Shown one piece after another: positions 42,029-51,577 of a stretch of DNA of 64,000 nt (positions are counted from its first letter, which is position 1; the number at the start of each line of letters is the position of its first letter). The stretch spans positions 100,809-164,808 of the forward strand of contig NZ_BAGC01000009.1 of NCBI RefSeq assembly GCF_000308655.1, read 5' to 3'. Under the pieces are notes generated by a model, which worked only from the letters and a program-made list of their open reading frames with translations, was not told where the DNA came from and ran no database searches. The position numbers and the translations under genes are program-made. Origin of the DNA: Nocardia niigatensis NBRC 100131 (GTDB taxonomy: Bacteria > Actinomycetota > Actinomycetes > Mycobacteriales > Mycobacteriaceae).

Positions 42029-43516
42029 ATGACCGCACCGGCGGTGCGCGGGTACTACACGGTCGACGAGGTCCGGGCCGCGGAGGCCGAGCTCTTCACC
42101 AGGGTTCCCGAGGGCATGCCCATGCGACGGGCCGCCTTCGGCCTTGCCGACGTGGTGGCGCGGGAACTGCGGGAACGGACCGGGGGCGTGGCCGGTCGCG
42201 CGGTGACGCTGCTGGTCGGGTCCGGCGACAATGGCGGCGACGCGCTGTGGGCGGGCTCGTTCCTGCGCCGGCGTGGCGTCGCGGTGCGGGCGCTCCTGCT
42301 GGCGCCGGAGCGCGCCCACGCGGCGGGCCTGGCGGCACTGCGCCGGACGGGCGGCCGGGCCGTCGCGGTCACCGCCACCGCCGAGGAGCTGCGGGAACCG
42401 AATTCGAGCCCGCTCGGCGCGCCGGATCTGGTGGTGGACGGCATCGTCGGCATCTCCGGCCGTGGCCCGCTGCGACCGGTGGCCGCGGAACTGGTTGCGG
42501 GCGTGCGCTGCCCGATCATCGCGGTCGACCTGCCCTCCGGCGTCGATCCCGATACGGGGGCAGTGACCGGCCCGGCGGTCCGTGCGGACGTCACCGTGAC
42601 CTTCGGCGCGTTGAAGCCGGTGCACGCGCTCGCCGCGTCGCACTGCGGCCGAATCGAGCTGGTGCCCATCGGATTACGGCTGCCCGAGGCGGCGCTGATC
42701 GCGCTGGAGCCGCGGGCGGCCGGCGCGGGCTGGCCGGTCCCCGGCCCCGCCGACGACAAGTACACCCAGGGCGTGACCGGCGTCTGCGCGGGCAGCGCCA
42801 CCTACCCGGGTGCTGCCGTATTGTGCACGGGCGGCGCGATCGCCGCCGCCTCGGGCATGGTGCGCTACGCGGGCACCGGCGCGGAACAGGTCCTCGCCCA
42901 TTTCCCGGAAGTGATTGCCGCCGAGACCATTTCCGCGACCGGGCGGGTCCAGTCCTGGGTCTTCGGCCCGGGCGCGGGCACCGACGCCGCCGCCCACGAC
43001 CGGCTGGCCGAGATCCTCGCCACCGATCTGCCCGTGGTGGTCGACGCCGACGGCCTCACCTTGCTCGCCGCCGAACCCGGTCTCGTCACCGGCCGCGCCG
43101 CCCCGACCCTCCTCACCCCGCACGCCGGCGAATTCGCCCGCCTGACCGGCGCCGAACCCGGCCCCGACCGTGTCGCCGCCGTCCGCAAACTCGCCGAATC
43201 CTGGCAGGTGACAGTGCTTTTGAAGGGCCGCGCCACCCTGATCGCGGGCCCCGGCGTCCCGGTCTTCGTCAACGAGGCGGGGGGCTCATGGGCCGCCACC
43301 GCCGGCTCCGGTGACGTCCTCTCCGGCATCATCGGCGCTCTCCTGGCCCGCGGCCTCCACCCGTCCTGGGCCGCCGCGGCCGCCGCCCGCGCCCACTCCC
43401 TGGCCGCCAATCTCGCGGCCCACGCCACTACTTCCGCTGGAGCCCCGATCTCCGCCTCCCCCTTGCTCTCCCACGTCCGCGAGGCCATCGGCACCCTCCG
43501 CGAGCTCGCCGCCTGA
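42029..43516 (+). CDS. nnr: Bifunctional NAD(P)H-hydrate epimerase / dehydratase
   Basis: The 495-residue fusion starts at ATG 42029 behind GGGAGG. The N-terminal epimerase domain (about 1-215; VGSGDNGGDALWAG) repairs the R epimer; the C-terminal ribokinase-like dehydratase (about 225-490; FGPGAGTD, VDADGL, LTPHAGEFARL, AGSGDVLSG) removes water from NADHX/NADPHX using ADP or ATP. Both active regions look complete. Located between glmS and alr, as in relatives, though here a LysR/dapA-like pair intervenes before alr. Confidence 0.93.
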   Translation: MTAPAVRGYYTVDEVRAAEAELFTRVPEGMPMRRAAFGLADVVARELRERTGGVAGRAVTLLVGSGDNGGDALWAGSFLRRRGVAVRALLLAPERAHAAGLAALRRTGGRAVAVTATAEELREPNSSPLGAPDLVVDGIVGISGRGPLRPVAAELVAGVRCPIIAVDLPSGVDPDTGAVTGPAVRADVTVTFGALKPVHALAASHCGRIELVPIGLRLPEAALIALEPRAAGAGWPVPGPADDKYTQGVTGVCAGSATYPGAAVLCTGGAIAAASGMVRYAGTGAEQVLAHFPEVIAAETISATGRVQSWVFGPGAGTDAAAHDRLAEILATDLPVVVDADGLTLLAAEPGLVTGRAAPTLLTPHAGEFARLTGAEPGPDRVAAVRKLAESWQVTVLLKGRATLIAGPGVPVFVNEAGGSWAATAGSGDVLSGIIGALLARGLHPSWAAAAAARAHSLAANLAAHATTSAGAPISASPLLSHVREAIGTLRELAA

Positions 43517-43532
43517 CCCTCCGGCCACGACT

Positions 43533-44408
43533 TCACTCGGCAGTGCCGGTAGCGGCGGCGCGGAGGGCGGTGCGTGCGGCGGTGACGATCGGGTGGGTGC
43601 CGGTGCCGCGGCGGTAGGCGAGGTGGGTGTGGCGGCGGGCCGGCAGGGCGGTGAGGGTGACGCCGGGGGGTGTCGAGCGGGCGCCGAGGTCGGGGACGAG
43701 TGCTACGCCCTGGCCCGCGGCGACGAGTGCCAGTACGGTGCCGAAGTCGTCGGCATGGTGGCGGATGCGCGGGGTGAATCCGGCGGCGAGACAGGCGCGG
43801 ACCGTCATCTCGTGGCAGAGGGTGCCGGGAGTGCCCGCGATCCACGGCGAATCGGCCTGTGCGGCCAGCGGTCCGGGGTGGAGTGCGGCCAGGTGGATGG
43901 TCTCCTCGAACAGGGGCTCGGTGTCGAGGCCGGGTTCCGTGGCGAGGGGAACGTAGTCGTACTCCTGCAGCAGCGCGACGTCCAGTGTCTCGGCCCGCAG
44001 CGCGGCGGGGGCGGCGGCCGGATCCAGTTCGGTGACAAGGAGTTCCAGCCGCGGATGGTCGCGGCTGAGCGCCACCAGCGCGGGGGACACGATGGTGTGC
44101 ACGGCGGTCGGGAACGCGCCGATCCGCAGGGTGCCCGTGAGTTCGTCCCGGGCGGAGGCCAGTTCGGCGGTGGCCTGCTCCAGCACGGCCAGGATGGTCT
44201 CGGTGTGCTCGACCAGCCGCAGCGCCGCCGGCGTGAGGGTGACGCTGCGCCCGGTCCGTTCCAGCAGCGGCACCCCGGCCTCCCGCTCCAGCGCGGTCAG
44301 CTGCTGGGACACCGCTGAGGGCGTGTAGGTCAGCGCTTCGGCGACCGCGGCGATGGTGGTGCGGTGCGCCAGTTCGCGGAGCAGGCGCAGTCGGCGGACA
44401 TCCAGCAT
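43533..44408 (-). CDS. LysR-family transcriptional regulator
   Basis: The 291-residue protein starts at ATG 44408. The N-terminal winged helix-turn-helix (LRELAHRTTIAAVAEALTYT start, SAVSQQLTALEREAG) is followed by a LysR effector domain (about 90-290). It is divergent from the dapA-like gene with 70 bases between starts, the classic LysR/target layout, so that gene is its likely target. Effector unknown. Confidence 0.9.
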   Translation of the reverse strand: MLDVRRLRLLRELAHRTTIAAVAEALTYTPSAVSQQLTALEREAGVPLLERTGRSVTLTPAALRLVEHTETILAVLEQATAELASARDELTGTLRIGAFPTAVHTIVSPALVALSRDHPRLELLVTELDPAAAPAALRAETLDVALLQEYDYVPLATEPGLDTEPLFEETIHLAALHPGPLAAQADSPWIAGTPGTLCHEMTVRACLAAGFTPRIRHHADDFGTVLALVAAGQGVALVPDLGARSTPPGVTLTALPARRHTHLAYRRGTGTHPIVTAARTALRAAATGTAE

Positions 44409-44478
44409 CAGTTGATCTTATGCTCGGGCGAAGAAACGTGAAATTGACCTGAATCCGGGTGTCGATCACGCTGGTCGT

Positions 44479-45372
44479 ATGACATTCACCGGCCTGTACG
44501 TGCCCTTGGTCACGCCCTTCACCGCCGACGGCGACGTGGCCGCCGACGCCCTGGCAGCGCTCGCCCACGAGGCCCTCGACGCGGGTGCGGCGGGTCTGGT
44601 CGCGCTCGGCACCACCGGCGAACCCGCCACCCTGACCGCGGACGAACAAGCGCGGGTCATCGACATCTGCGCGACCGTCTGCCGCGAGCGCGCCGCCGCC
44701 CTCATCGTCGGCGCGGGCTCCAACACCACCCTCGACGCGGCGCGCGCCCTCGCCGCCCTCGACCCGCGCGCCACCGCCGCCCTCGCCGTCGTCCCCTACT
44801 ACCTGCGTCCCTCGGAAGCCGGTGTGGTGGAACACTTCCGGACTCTCGCCGCCACCAGCCCCGTGCCGGTGCTGATCTACCACATCCCGTACCGCACGGC
44901 CCTGACCCTCAGCGCCGACACTCTCCTGCGCCTGGCCGAACTGCCGAATGTGGCCGGCTTCAAATACACAGCGGGCGGCATCGACGACACCACGATCTCG
45001 TTCCTGTCCCGCGTGCCCGAGCACACCGCGGTGCTGGCGGGTGACGATCTGTACGCGGCCCCGCTGCTCGCGCTCGGCGCCTCGGGCGCGATTCTCGCCT
45101 GCGCCAATGTGGCACCCGCCGCCTACGCCGAGCTGGTCGCGGCCTGGCGCCGGGGCGAACTGGAGTCCGGCCGCGAACTCGGCAACCGTCTGGCGCCGCT
45201 GGCCGCCGCCCTGTTCACCGAACCCAATCCTGTTGTGGTGAAGGCGGTTCTGGCCGCGCAGGGCCGTATCCCGACCCCTGACGTGCGACTTCCGCTGCTC
45301 CCGGCAAGCCGCGAGGCGCTCACCGCGGCGCTGGCCGCCCTGCCCGCACAGCCCGCCGGGATTCGGGTGTGA
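44479..45372 (+). CDS. DHDPS/NAL-family lyase (dapA-like)
   Basis: This 297-residue TIM barrel starts at ATG 44479. Key residues match the dihydrodipicolinate synthase family: T45-T46 in LGTTGEP, Y134 and R139 in IYHIPYRT, and Schiff-base K162 in GFKYT. The family includes dihydrodipicolinate synthase, N-acetylneuraminate lyase and keto-acid aldolases. A dedicated divergent LysR gene and absence of other lysine genes argue for a catabolic or specialised aldolase, not the housekeeping DapA. Confidence 0.85.
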   Translation: MTFTGLYVPLVTPFTADGDVAADALAALAHEALDAGAAGLVALGTTGEPATLTADEQARVIDICATVCRERAAALIVGAGSNTTLDAARALAALDPRATAALAVVPYYLRPSEAGVVEHFRTLAATSPVPVLIYHIPYRTALTLSADTLLRLAELPNVAGFKYTAGGIDDTTISFLSRVPEHTAVLAGDDLYAAPLLALGASGAILACANVAPAAYAELVAAWRRGELESGRELGNRLAPLAAALFTEPNPVVVKAVLAAQGRIPTPDVRLPLLPASREALTAALAALPAQPAGIRV

Positions 45373-45409
45373 TCCGAATCTCCGTGGTCGTGATGGCAGT
45401 ATCGAGGTC

Positions 45410-46546
45410 GTGAACAAGCCCGACCCACAGGTGGAAGCCCTCGTCGACCTGGACGCCATCGCCCACAATGTGCGCATCCTGGTCGAGCACGCCGGAGACG
45501 CCGCGGTCATGGTCGTCGTCAAGGCGGACGGGTACAACCACGGTGCCGCCGAGGTGGCGCGGGCGGCCCTGGCCGCGGGCGCGCGGGAACTCGGCACCAC
45601 CACCGTCGACGAGGCGGTGCGGCTGCGGGCGGCGGGCATCGCCGCGCCGATCCTGTGCTGGCTCAACACCTCCGACGCCGACTACGCGAGCGCCATCGCC
45701 GCCGACATCGAGATCGGCGTCTCCGCGCTCGCACAGCTCGAGGGCGTGGCGGCGGCGGCCCGGCAGCTCGGCCGGACCGCCACCGTCAGTCTCAAGGTGG
45801 ACACCGGGCTCAATCGCAACGGCATCCCCGCCGCCGAATTCCCGGAAGTGCTCGGCTTGCTCGGGCAACTCGTCGAGGCGGGCACCGCGCGATTCCGCGC
45901 CATCTTCTCCCACCTCGCGCTCGCCGACGAGCCGCGCCATCCGGTCAACGACCTGCAGCGCGAACGCTTCCTGGAATTCATCGCCACCGCCAAGGAACAC
46001 GGCCTGCAGCCGGAACTCGCGCACCTGGCGAATTCCGCTGCCGCACTGACCCGTCCGGACCTCGCCTTCGACATGGTGCGTCCCGGTATCGCCGTGTACG
46101 GCCTGTCACCCATCCCGGAGCTCTCCGATTTCGGTCTGCGCCCGGCCATGACCTTCCGCGCCCGGGTACTCCGCGTGAAGCGGGTCGCCGCGGGGGAGGG
46201 CGTCTCCTACGGCCATCAGTGGGTCGCCGACCGCGACACCACCGTCGCCCTCGTCCCGGCCGGCTACGCCGACGGCGTGCCGCGCCCGCTCGGCGGCCGG
46301 TTCTCGGTGGCGCTGGGCGGGGTCCGCTACCCGCAGATCGGCCGGGTCTGCATGGACCAGATCGTGGTGAACCTGGGCGAGAACGAAGCCGGGGTCCGGG
46401 CGGGCGACACCGCGGTCCTGTTCGGCGGCGCGCCCGGCGAACCGCACGCCCAGGAGTGGGCCGACGCCCTCGGCACCATCAACTACGAGATCGTCTGCTA
46501 TCCGCGCGGCCGCGTCGTCCGCACCCACATCGGCGGTGACCGGTGA
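45410..46546 (+). CDS. alr: Alanine racemase
   Basis: The 378-residue protein starts at GTG 45410. PLP binds K38 in VVVKADGYNHG; the catalytic Tyr lies in GVSYGHQW; the C-terminal beta domain contains RVCMDQ. It interconverts L- and D-alanine for peptidoglycan. It overlaps tsaE by four bases (GTGA) and heads the alr-tsaE-tsaB-rimI-tsaD cluster, as in mycobacteria. Confidence 0.96.
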   Translation: MNKPDPQVEALVDLDAIAHNVRILVEHAGDAAVMVVVKADGYNHGAAEVARAALAAGARELGTTTVDEAVRLRAAGIAAPILCWLNTSDADYASAIAADIEIGVSALAQLEGVAAAARQLGRTATVSLKVDTGLNRNGIPAAEFPEVLGLLGQLVEAGTARFRAIFSHLALADEPRHPVNDLQRERFLEFIATAKEHGLQPELAHLANSAAALTRPDLAFDMVRPGIAVYGLSPIPELSDFGLRPAMTFRARVLRVKRVAAGEGVSYGHQWVADRDTTVALVPAGYADGVPRPLGGRFSVALGGVRYPQIGRVCMDQIVVNLGENEAGVRAGDTAVLFGGAPGEPHAQEWADALGTINYEIVCYPRGRVVRTHIGGDR

Positions 46547-46989
46547 CCGATCACCGCATGCTCGCCACCGTCGAGGACACCGAGGCGCTGGGCCGCGAGC
46601 TCGCCGAACAACTGCACGCCGGGGATCTCGTCATCCTCGACGGCCCGCTGGGCGCGGGCAAGACCGCGCTCACCCGTGGCATCGCTGCCGGGCTGGGCGT
46701 CGAAGGACGGGTCAGCTCACCGACTTTCATCATCGCCCGCCAGCACCGCGCCGGAACGCACCCGGGCGCGGTCGCGCTGGTGCACGTGGACGCCTACCGG
46801 CTCGGCGGCGACCTCGACGAACTCGACGCCCTCGATCTGGACACCGATCTCGATCATGCCGTGGTGGTCGTCGAATGGGGTCTGGGCGTGGCCGAACACC
46901 TCACCGATCGTCATTTGCGCGTGCAGCTGCGCCGCGAACCCGAGTCCGATGTGCGTACCGCCGAATGGGAATGGGTCGCCGCGAATTGA
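46543..46989 (+). CDS. tsaE: tRNA t6A biosynthesis ATPase TsaE
   Basis: The 148-residue protein starts at GTG 46543, inside the alr stop. P-loop GPLGAGKTAL near residue 32 and the SSPTFIIARQH segment identify TsaE. With TsaB and TsaD it drives the threonylcarbamoyl transfer to A37 of ANN-decoding tRNAs. A 91-base gap follows before tsaB. Confidence 0.94.
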   Translation: MTDHRMLATVEDTEALGRELAEQLHAGDLVILDGPLGAGKTALTRGIAAGLGVEGRVSSPTFIIARQHRAGTHPGAVALVHVDAYRLGGDLDELDALDLDTDLDHAVVVVEWGLGVAEHLTDRHLRVQLRREPESDVRTAEWEWVAAN

Positions 46990-47080
46990 CGCCGGCCGGA
47001 ACTTCCGGATCCGCCGGTAGGTTCCCGCAGGCAGACACCACGCCGAGTGGGCTGTACCACCCGGTATCGTAAAGGCAATC

Positions 47081-47791
47081 ATGCTGATATTGGCTGTCGA
47101 CACCGCGACCCCTGCCGTCACAGCGGGACTGGTGGAACTGGAACCGGCGCAACCCGGGTCGAACGCACCGCGCATCACCACGATCACCGCCAAGGTGACC
47201 GTGGACGCTCGCGCGCACAACGAGGTGCTGACCCCGCAGATTCTGGCCTGCCTCGCCGAATCCGGGCGCTCCCGTGCCGATATCGCCGCGGTCGTGGCCG
47301 GTGTCGGGCCGGGGCCGTTCACCGGACTGCGCGTCGGCATGGCCACCGCGGCCGCCTTCGGTGACGCGCTGGGCGTTCCGGTGTACGGGGTGTGCAGCCT
47401 GGACGCCGTCGCCGCCGACACCGAGAGCTATCTGCGCGAGACCGCCGACCCGATCGAGCTGCTGGTCGTCACCGACGCCCGCCGCCGCGAGGTGTACTGG
47501 GCGCGCTACCGCACCGAGGCCGGGGGCCGTATCCTGACCCGGTCCGAGGGGCCCGAGGTGAGCAAGCCCGCCGATCTGGATCAGGCCGGCGCCACCGTGA
47601 TCGCCGGATCCGCCTCGCACGTCGACTATTTCGATCTGCCGGTGCTGCCGGTCGAGACGCCCTCCCCGGCGGGCCTGGTGCACTGCGCCGCCGCCGACAT
47701 CCTGGCCGGGGCCGTGCCCGCGCCACTGGTGCCGATGTACCTGCGCCGCCCCGACGCCGTCGAGAAGAGTTACGCGCAGGTGGGCCGATGA
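47081..47791 (+). CDS. tsaB: tRNA t6A biosynthesis protein TsaB
   Basis: This 236-residue protein starts at ATG 47081 with the actin-like fold of the TsaB/TsaD family: [14 protein letters not shown] at the N-terminus and [12 protein letters not shown] near residue 80. It dimerises with TsaD. It overlaps rimI by four bases (ATGA). Confidence 0.94.
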   Translation: MLILAVDTATPAVTAGLVELEPAQPGSNAPRITTITAKVTVDARAHNEVLTPQILACLAESGRSRADIAAVVAGVGPGPFTGLRVGMATAAAFGDALGVPVYGVCSLDAVAADTESYLRETADPIELLVVTDARRREVYWARYRTEAGGRILTRSEGPEVSKPADLDQAGATVIAGSASHVDYFDLPVLPVETPSPAGLVHCAAADILAGAVPAPLVPMYLRRPDAVEKSYAQVGR

Positions 47792-48297
47792 CCATCCGCA
47801 TCGAACCGATGCGGCCTGCCGACGTCTCCCGCTGTGCCGAACTCGAGCAGGTGCTGTTCCCGGAGGACGATCCCTGGCACGAGGTTTCGTTCCTGTCGGA
47901 GCTGGCCGGACCGCACAACCGCTACATCACCGCGCGCGACGCAGACGGCCGCATGATCGGCTACGCGGGCATCGCGCTGCTGGGCACCGCCGAACATCCG
48001 GAGGCCGAGGTCCACACCATCGGCGTCGACCCCGCCCGGCACCGGCGCGGCGTCGGCACCCTGTTGCTGGAGGCGCTGCTGCTGGAGGCCGGCCGCCGCG
48101 GCGGACCGGTGTTCCTCGAGGTCCGCACCGACAACGCGCCCGCCATCACGCTGTACGAGAAGCACGGCTTCCACATCATCGGCTTGCGCAAGAACTACTA
48201 CCAGCCCAGCGGCGCCGACGCGTACACCATGCGCCGGCCCGCCATGGCCGGCTTCCCGCAGGACGGATTCACCACCGACGCCGAGGTCTCGTCATGA
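47788..48297 (+). CDS. rimI: Ribosomal-protein-S18-alanine N-acetyltransferase RimI
   Basis: The 169-residue GNAT enzyme starts at ATG 47788. The acetyl-CoA loop reads [11 protein letters not shown]; the C-terminal [13 protein letters not shown] and IGLRKNYY segments are typical of RimI. It acetylates the N-terminus of S18 and possibly other proteins. It overlaps tsaB and tsaD by four bases on both sides, so it is translationally coupled within the t6A cluster. Confidence 0.92.
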   Translation: MTIRIEPMRPADVSRCAELEQVLFPEDDPWHEVSFLSELAGPHNRYITARDADGRMIGYAGIALLGTAEHPEAEVHTIGVDPARHRRGVGTLLLEALLLEAGRRGGPVFLEVRTDNAPAITLYEKHGFHIIGLRKNYYQPSGADAYTMRRPAMAGFPQDGFTTDAEVSS

Positions 48298-49325
48298 TCG
48301 TCATGGGTATCGAAAGCTCCTGCGACGAAACGGGAGTCGGCATCGTGCGCCGACTGCCCGACGGCAGCTGCGAACTGCTCGCCGACGAGGTCGCCTCCAG
48401 CGTCGATCAGCACGCCCGCTTCGGTGGCGTGGTGCCCGAGATCGCCTCCCGCGCGCACCTCGAGGCCATCGTGCCCGCCATGCGCCGGGCGCTGGCCACG
48501 GCCGGCATCAGCAAGCCCGACGCCCTCGCCGTCACCATCGGCCCCGGTCTCGCGGGCGCGTTGCTGGTGGGCGTGGCGGCCGCGAAAGCCTATGCGGCGG
48601 CCTGGGATATCCCGTTCTACGCGCTCAACCATCTGGGCGGGCACGTCGCCGTGGACACCCTCGAGCATGGGCCGATGCCACCGGCGGTCGCGCTGCTGGT
48701 GTCCGGCGGGCACACCCATCTGCTGCAGGTCACCGATCTCGCCCACCCCATCACCGAACTGGGCAGCACCGTCGACGACGCCGCCGGCGAGGCCTTCGAC
48801 AAGGTGGCCCGCCTGCTCGGCCTCGGCTACCCGGGCGGCCCGGTGCTGGATTCCATTGCCACCGAGGGCGATCCGGCCGCCATTGCCTTCCCGCGTGGCA
48901 TGACCGGCCCTCGCGACCCGCGCTACGACTTCTCCTTCTCCGGCCTCAAGACCGCCGTCGCCCGCTATGTCGAAGCGGCGCAACGGGAAGGCCGCGAACT
49001 GCCCATCCCCGATATCGCAGCGTCCTTCCAGGAGGCCGTGGCGGACGTTCTCACCATGAAGGCGGTGCGCGCGGTCCAGGACATCGGCGTCGATACCCTG
49101 GTGCTCGGCGGCGGCGCGACCGCCAACTCTCGCATTCGCTCGATGGCCGAGGAACGCTGCACCGCGGCCGGTATCACCCTGCGCGTCCCGAAACCGCGCC
49201 TGTGCACCGACAACGGCGTCATGATCGCCACCCTCGGCGCCCACGTGATCGCCGGCGGCACAGAGCCTTCCGAACTCACCGTCGCCACCGACCCGGGCCT
49301 CCCGGTCTCCACCAGCCACCTCTGA
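48294..49325 (+). CDS. tsaD: tRNA N6-adenosine threonylcarbamoyltransferase
   Basis: The 343-residue protein starts at ATG 48294. Conserved blocks: [12 protein letters not shown] at the N-terminus, the iron-binding NHLGGH (family HxxxH), [10 protein letters not shown], and [12 protein letters not shown]. It transfers the threonylcarbamoyl group to A37. The gene ends the cluster and is followed by a hairpin shared with the convergent Hsp70-like gene. Confidence 0.96.
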   Translation: MIVMGIESSCDETGVGIVRRLPDGSCELLADEVASSVDQHARFGGVVPEIASRAHLEAIVPAMRRALATAGISKPDALAVTIGPGLAGALLVGVAAAKAYAAAWDIPFYALNHLGGHVAVDTLEHGPMPPAVALLVSGGHTHLLQVTDLAHPITELGSTVDDAAGEAFDKVARLLGLGYPGGPVLDSIATEGDPAAIAFPRGMTGPRDPRYDFSFSGLKTAVARYVEAAQREGRELPIPDIAASFQEAVADVLTMKAVRAVQDIGVDTLVLGGGATANSRIRSMAEERCTAAGITLRVPKPRLCTDNGVMIATLGAHVIAGGTEPSELTVATDPGLPVSTSHL

Positions 49326-49341
49326 GAGCCCGGAAAACGCG

Positions 49342-49373
49342 ACCGCGACCGGTGTTTCGACTCCGGTCGCGGT
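49342..49373. terminator. Bidirectional hairpin between tsaD and the Hsp70-like gene
   Basis: An 11-bp perfect stem (ACCGCGACCGG / CCGGTCGCGGT) with a 10-base loop lies 16 bases after tsaD and 16 bases before the convergent stop. Confidence 0.7.
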
Positions 49374-49389
49374 GAGTAGGTGTTGTCGT

Positions 49390-50850
49390 CTAGTTCGCGG
49401 GGCGGACCAGTGTGCCTGTGCCACCGCCGTTCGCGCTGCCCGACTTCGTCGGCGTGCGCGGGGTGACCGAGCCGTGCGGCTCCGCTTCCACCGTCGGCAG
49501 GGAGGTGCCGAGCAGCGGGCCGAGCAGGCGGGGGAAATCCGCCGGGAACGGGATCTGGGGTAGGTCCGGATCGGGACGCAGCGGCGGCGGCGCGATACTG
49601 CTGCCCGGCACCGCGGGAGCGCCGGTGGCCGAACCGCTCTGGGCCGGCGGCGCGGCGGCCGTGGTGCGGCTGGTCTGCCCGGGTGTCGGGCTGAGCGAGC
49701 CCTTGGAGGTGCCCGGCGGCATGGTGGCTGTAGTGCTCGGCTGCTGTGGGCCGGTGGTGGAGGGCGAGTAGTGCGTCTGCTGCGGCTCCGGGATCACGAA
49801 CTCCTTGACCCCGTACCCGACGATCAGGCCGACCACCACGATCGCGCCGGCGAGGGTGCCGGCCAGCTTGGTGAAGGTGCCGATCGGCGCGTCCGAGCCC
49901 AGGCCGATCACCGGGAAGGCACTGCTCGACGTGGTCGAATCCGCCACCAGCGCCGCGCCTTTCGCGATCGCGGCCTCCGGTTCCGGCACGGTGACGACCG
50001 GCACGTCGAGCTGGCGTTCCAGCCCGACCACCATGATCGGCACATTGGCGCCGCCACCGATCACGGCGACCGCTTCCGGGAACTTCGGGGCGCGCGCGAA
50101 CACCGCGCGGGAGAACACCGCCAGCTCGTGCAGCAGGTCGGCGACGATCTCCTCGAAGTCCACCCGGGTCAACTTGAGCGGCTGCCCGGCCACATGGTCG
50201 ATGGTGACCGCCGGGACCACCGACAGGTGCTCCTTGGCGGCCCGGCTGCGGTTGAGCAGGATGCCCCGGTTGGGGCGGATGCCGCGGCGGGACAGGTGGC
50301 AGTCCAGCAGGTGCTGCAGGATCAGTTCGTCGATGGCGTTGCCGCTGATGGCGGTGGTGCGCTCGCTGCGCAGCACCGAGTCGTCGGCGTGGTCGGCCAC
50401 GGTGACCGTGGTGCCGGTGGCCCCGATGTCGATGACGGCGATCGTGTTCCAGCGGTCCAGCAGGCCCGTGTGCCGCAGATAGGCCAGGGCCGCGATGCTC
50501 TCCGGGATGAGCTGCACGCCGTGCCGCTGGCGGCCGATGGCCGAGCGGATGATCTGGGCCTGCTCCCGGTCCCGGTAGGCGACTGCGATGTCACCGGGCG
50601 GCGTCGAGTCGGGCTCGCGGTGGCCGTTGGTGCGGGCGACCGGATGGGCGCCGACCGGATGTACGCTGTCGCGCGGAATCTGGGTGGTCATCAATTCGAT
50701 CGAGGACGCCACCAGATCACCGAGGTCGGAGTGGGCGGTGTCGGCCGTGACGACGCGGTAGTCGAAGTGCTGGGCGCCATTGGGCGCGGTGGCGACCGTC
50801 GCCGAGCACACCACCTCGCTCCCGGCGGAGATACCGAGGGATGTTCGCAT
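49390..50850 (-). CDS. Hsp70-like protein with C-terminal membrane segment and Pro/Thr-rich tail
   Basis: This 486-residue protein starts at ATG 50850, six bases after GGGAGGTG. The N-terminal ~320 residues have an actin/Hsp70 ATPase plan: LGISAGSEVV for phosphate 1, VIDIGATGTTVTV for phosphate 2, AVIGGGANVPIM for the adenosine loop. The peptide-binding domain of DnaK is missing. A membrane helix (about 328-350, GAIVVVGLIVGYGV) is followed by a Pro/Ser/Thr-rich, presumably exported tail. Function unknown. It is divergent from groES across a 727-base gap and resembles the gene at 27757-30282 in plan. Confidence 0.8.
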   Translation of the reverse strand: MRTSLGISAGSEVVCSATVATAPNGAQHFDYRVVTADTAHSDLGDLVASSIELMTTQIPRDSVHPVGAHPVARTNGHREPDSTPPGDIAVAYRDREQAQIIRSAIGRQRHGVQLIPESIAALAYLRHTGLLDRWNTIAVIDIGATGTTVTVADHADDSVLRSERTTAISGNAIDELILQHLLDCHLSRRGIRPNRGILLNRSRAAKEHLSVVPAVTIDHVAGQPLKLTRVDFEEIVADLLHELAVFSRAVFARAPKFPEAVAVIGGGANVPIMVVGLERQLDVPVVTVPEPEAAIAKGAALVADSTTSSSAFPVIGLGSDAPIGTFTKLAGTLAGAIVVVGLIVGYGVKEFVIPEPQQTHYSPSTTGPQQPSTTATMPPGTSKGSLSPTPGQTSRTTAAAPPAQSGSATGAPAVPGSSIAPPPLRPDPDLPQIPFPADFPRLLGPLLGTSLPTVEAEPHGSVTPRTPTKSGSANGGGTGTLVRPAN

Positions 50851-51234
50851 GTTCACCTCCCTTCGAGCGGATGGTCCGGGTGGAGACGACCATCTCGAAC
50901 GGACTCCGGACGCGCCCAATGGGTAGCGGACGTCTCCGAGCTACGGATCGCGGCGGGCCCTTGTCCGATGGGGCATCCGGACCTGCCACTGATCACTTGG
51001 GGTCTTGCTCTCTTCTCGAGCCCGCGCGCACTGGTTGCCGCACGGTTAGTGGGGTGAAGCAGTTATGAAACTCTCGACGGGGCGCGTGACGGGTCCGATT
51101 CGGTCTCGCCGCGTGGCCGTCGTCAATGGTGTCACAATCCGTTATCCGAACGTTACAGATTTTCGGATTTCTTTGGAAGCCCTCAGATTCCCGGGCCGTC
51201 GCGTCGGCGAGTCGTGTTCGGTTCGCCCGCACCT

Positions 51235-51318
51235 TCGCTCCGGGCGGGTTCGCGGCCAAAGATGCAGGTCGATGGAGCCGGTACCGCGGCCTTCCAGGCT
51301 CCGCTCCTCCGCTTCGCT
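51235..51318 (-). repeat. Dispersed intergenic repeat, copy 2 (inverted)
   Basis: On the minus strand it contains agcgaagcggaggagcggag (51299-51318), identical to 62714-62733, and, downstream, a 19/20 match (51235-51254) to the second conserved block of copies 1 and 3. Confidence 0.8.
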
Positions 51319-51391
51319 CCCCACTCCGTCGGTCCAGGCCGAGGCGGGCCGCGAACACGGGTGGTCTTGTAGCAGCCCCTTGCCTTGAGCG

Positions 51392-51418
51392 CTGGCACTC
51401 CCATGTATAGAGTGCTAG
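51392..51418. promoter_or_regulatory. CIRCE element (HrcA operator) of groES-groEL1
   Basis: CTGGCACTC, nine bases, GAGTGCTAG is the CIRCE inverted repeat with the exact nine-base spacer. It lies 160 bases before the groES start. HrcA would bind here and release on heat shock. Confidence 0.93.
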
Positions 51419-51419
51419 T

Positions 51420-51444
51420 TGGCACTGTGCGTGTTCAGGTGCCA
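51420..51444. promoter_or_regulatory. Second inverted repeat next to CIRCE
   Basis: TGGCAC (51420-51425) and GTGCCA (51439-51444) form an inverted repeat with a 13-base spacer, two bases downstream of CIRCE and repeating its GGCAC core. It may extend HrcA binding or be a transcript hairpin. Confidence 0.5.
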
Positions 51445-51577
51445 GTTTCGACTACTACGCAGGGGTCCCGGCACCCGCGACGACGGGGCTGATTGCGCAG
51501 GGTCACACATGACCGAAACCGTGAGTCCGGGGAACAGCCCCGGGCGCGAAGAATCCCCTGAAAGTGGAGGGCTCAAC

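Larger units (their letters stand above)
50851..51577. promoter_or_regulatory. 727-base intergenic region upstream of groES
   Basis: This gap holds the divergent promoter of the Hsp70-like gene at its left end, an AT-richer stretch (about 51110-51180), an inverted copy of the dispersed repeat (51235-51318), and the CIRCE-controlled groES promoter (51380-51445). TTGAGC at 51385-51390 and TATAGA at 51406-51411 are possible -35 and -10 boxes overlapping CIRCE. Short ORFs here look spurious. Confidence 0.6.

Noticed and set aside
42865..45669. 934-residue open frame antisense to nnr and the dapA-like gene
   Set aside because: It crosses several real genes on both strands and shows no domain; the real genes have catalytic motifs.
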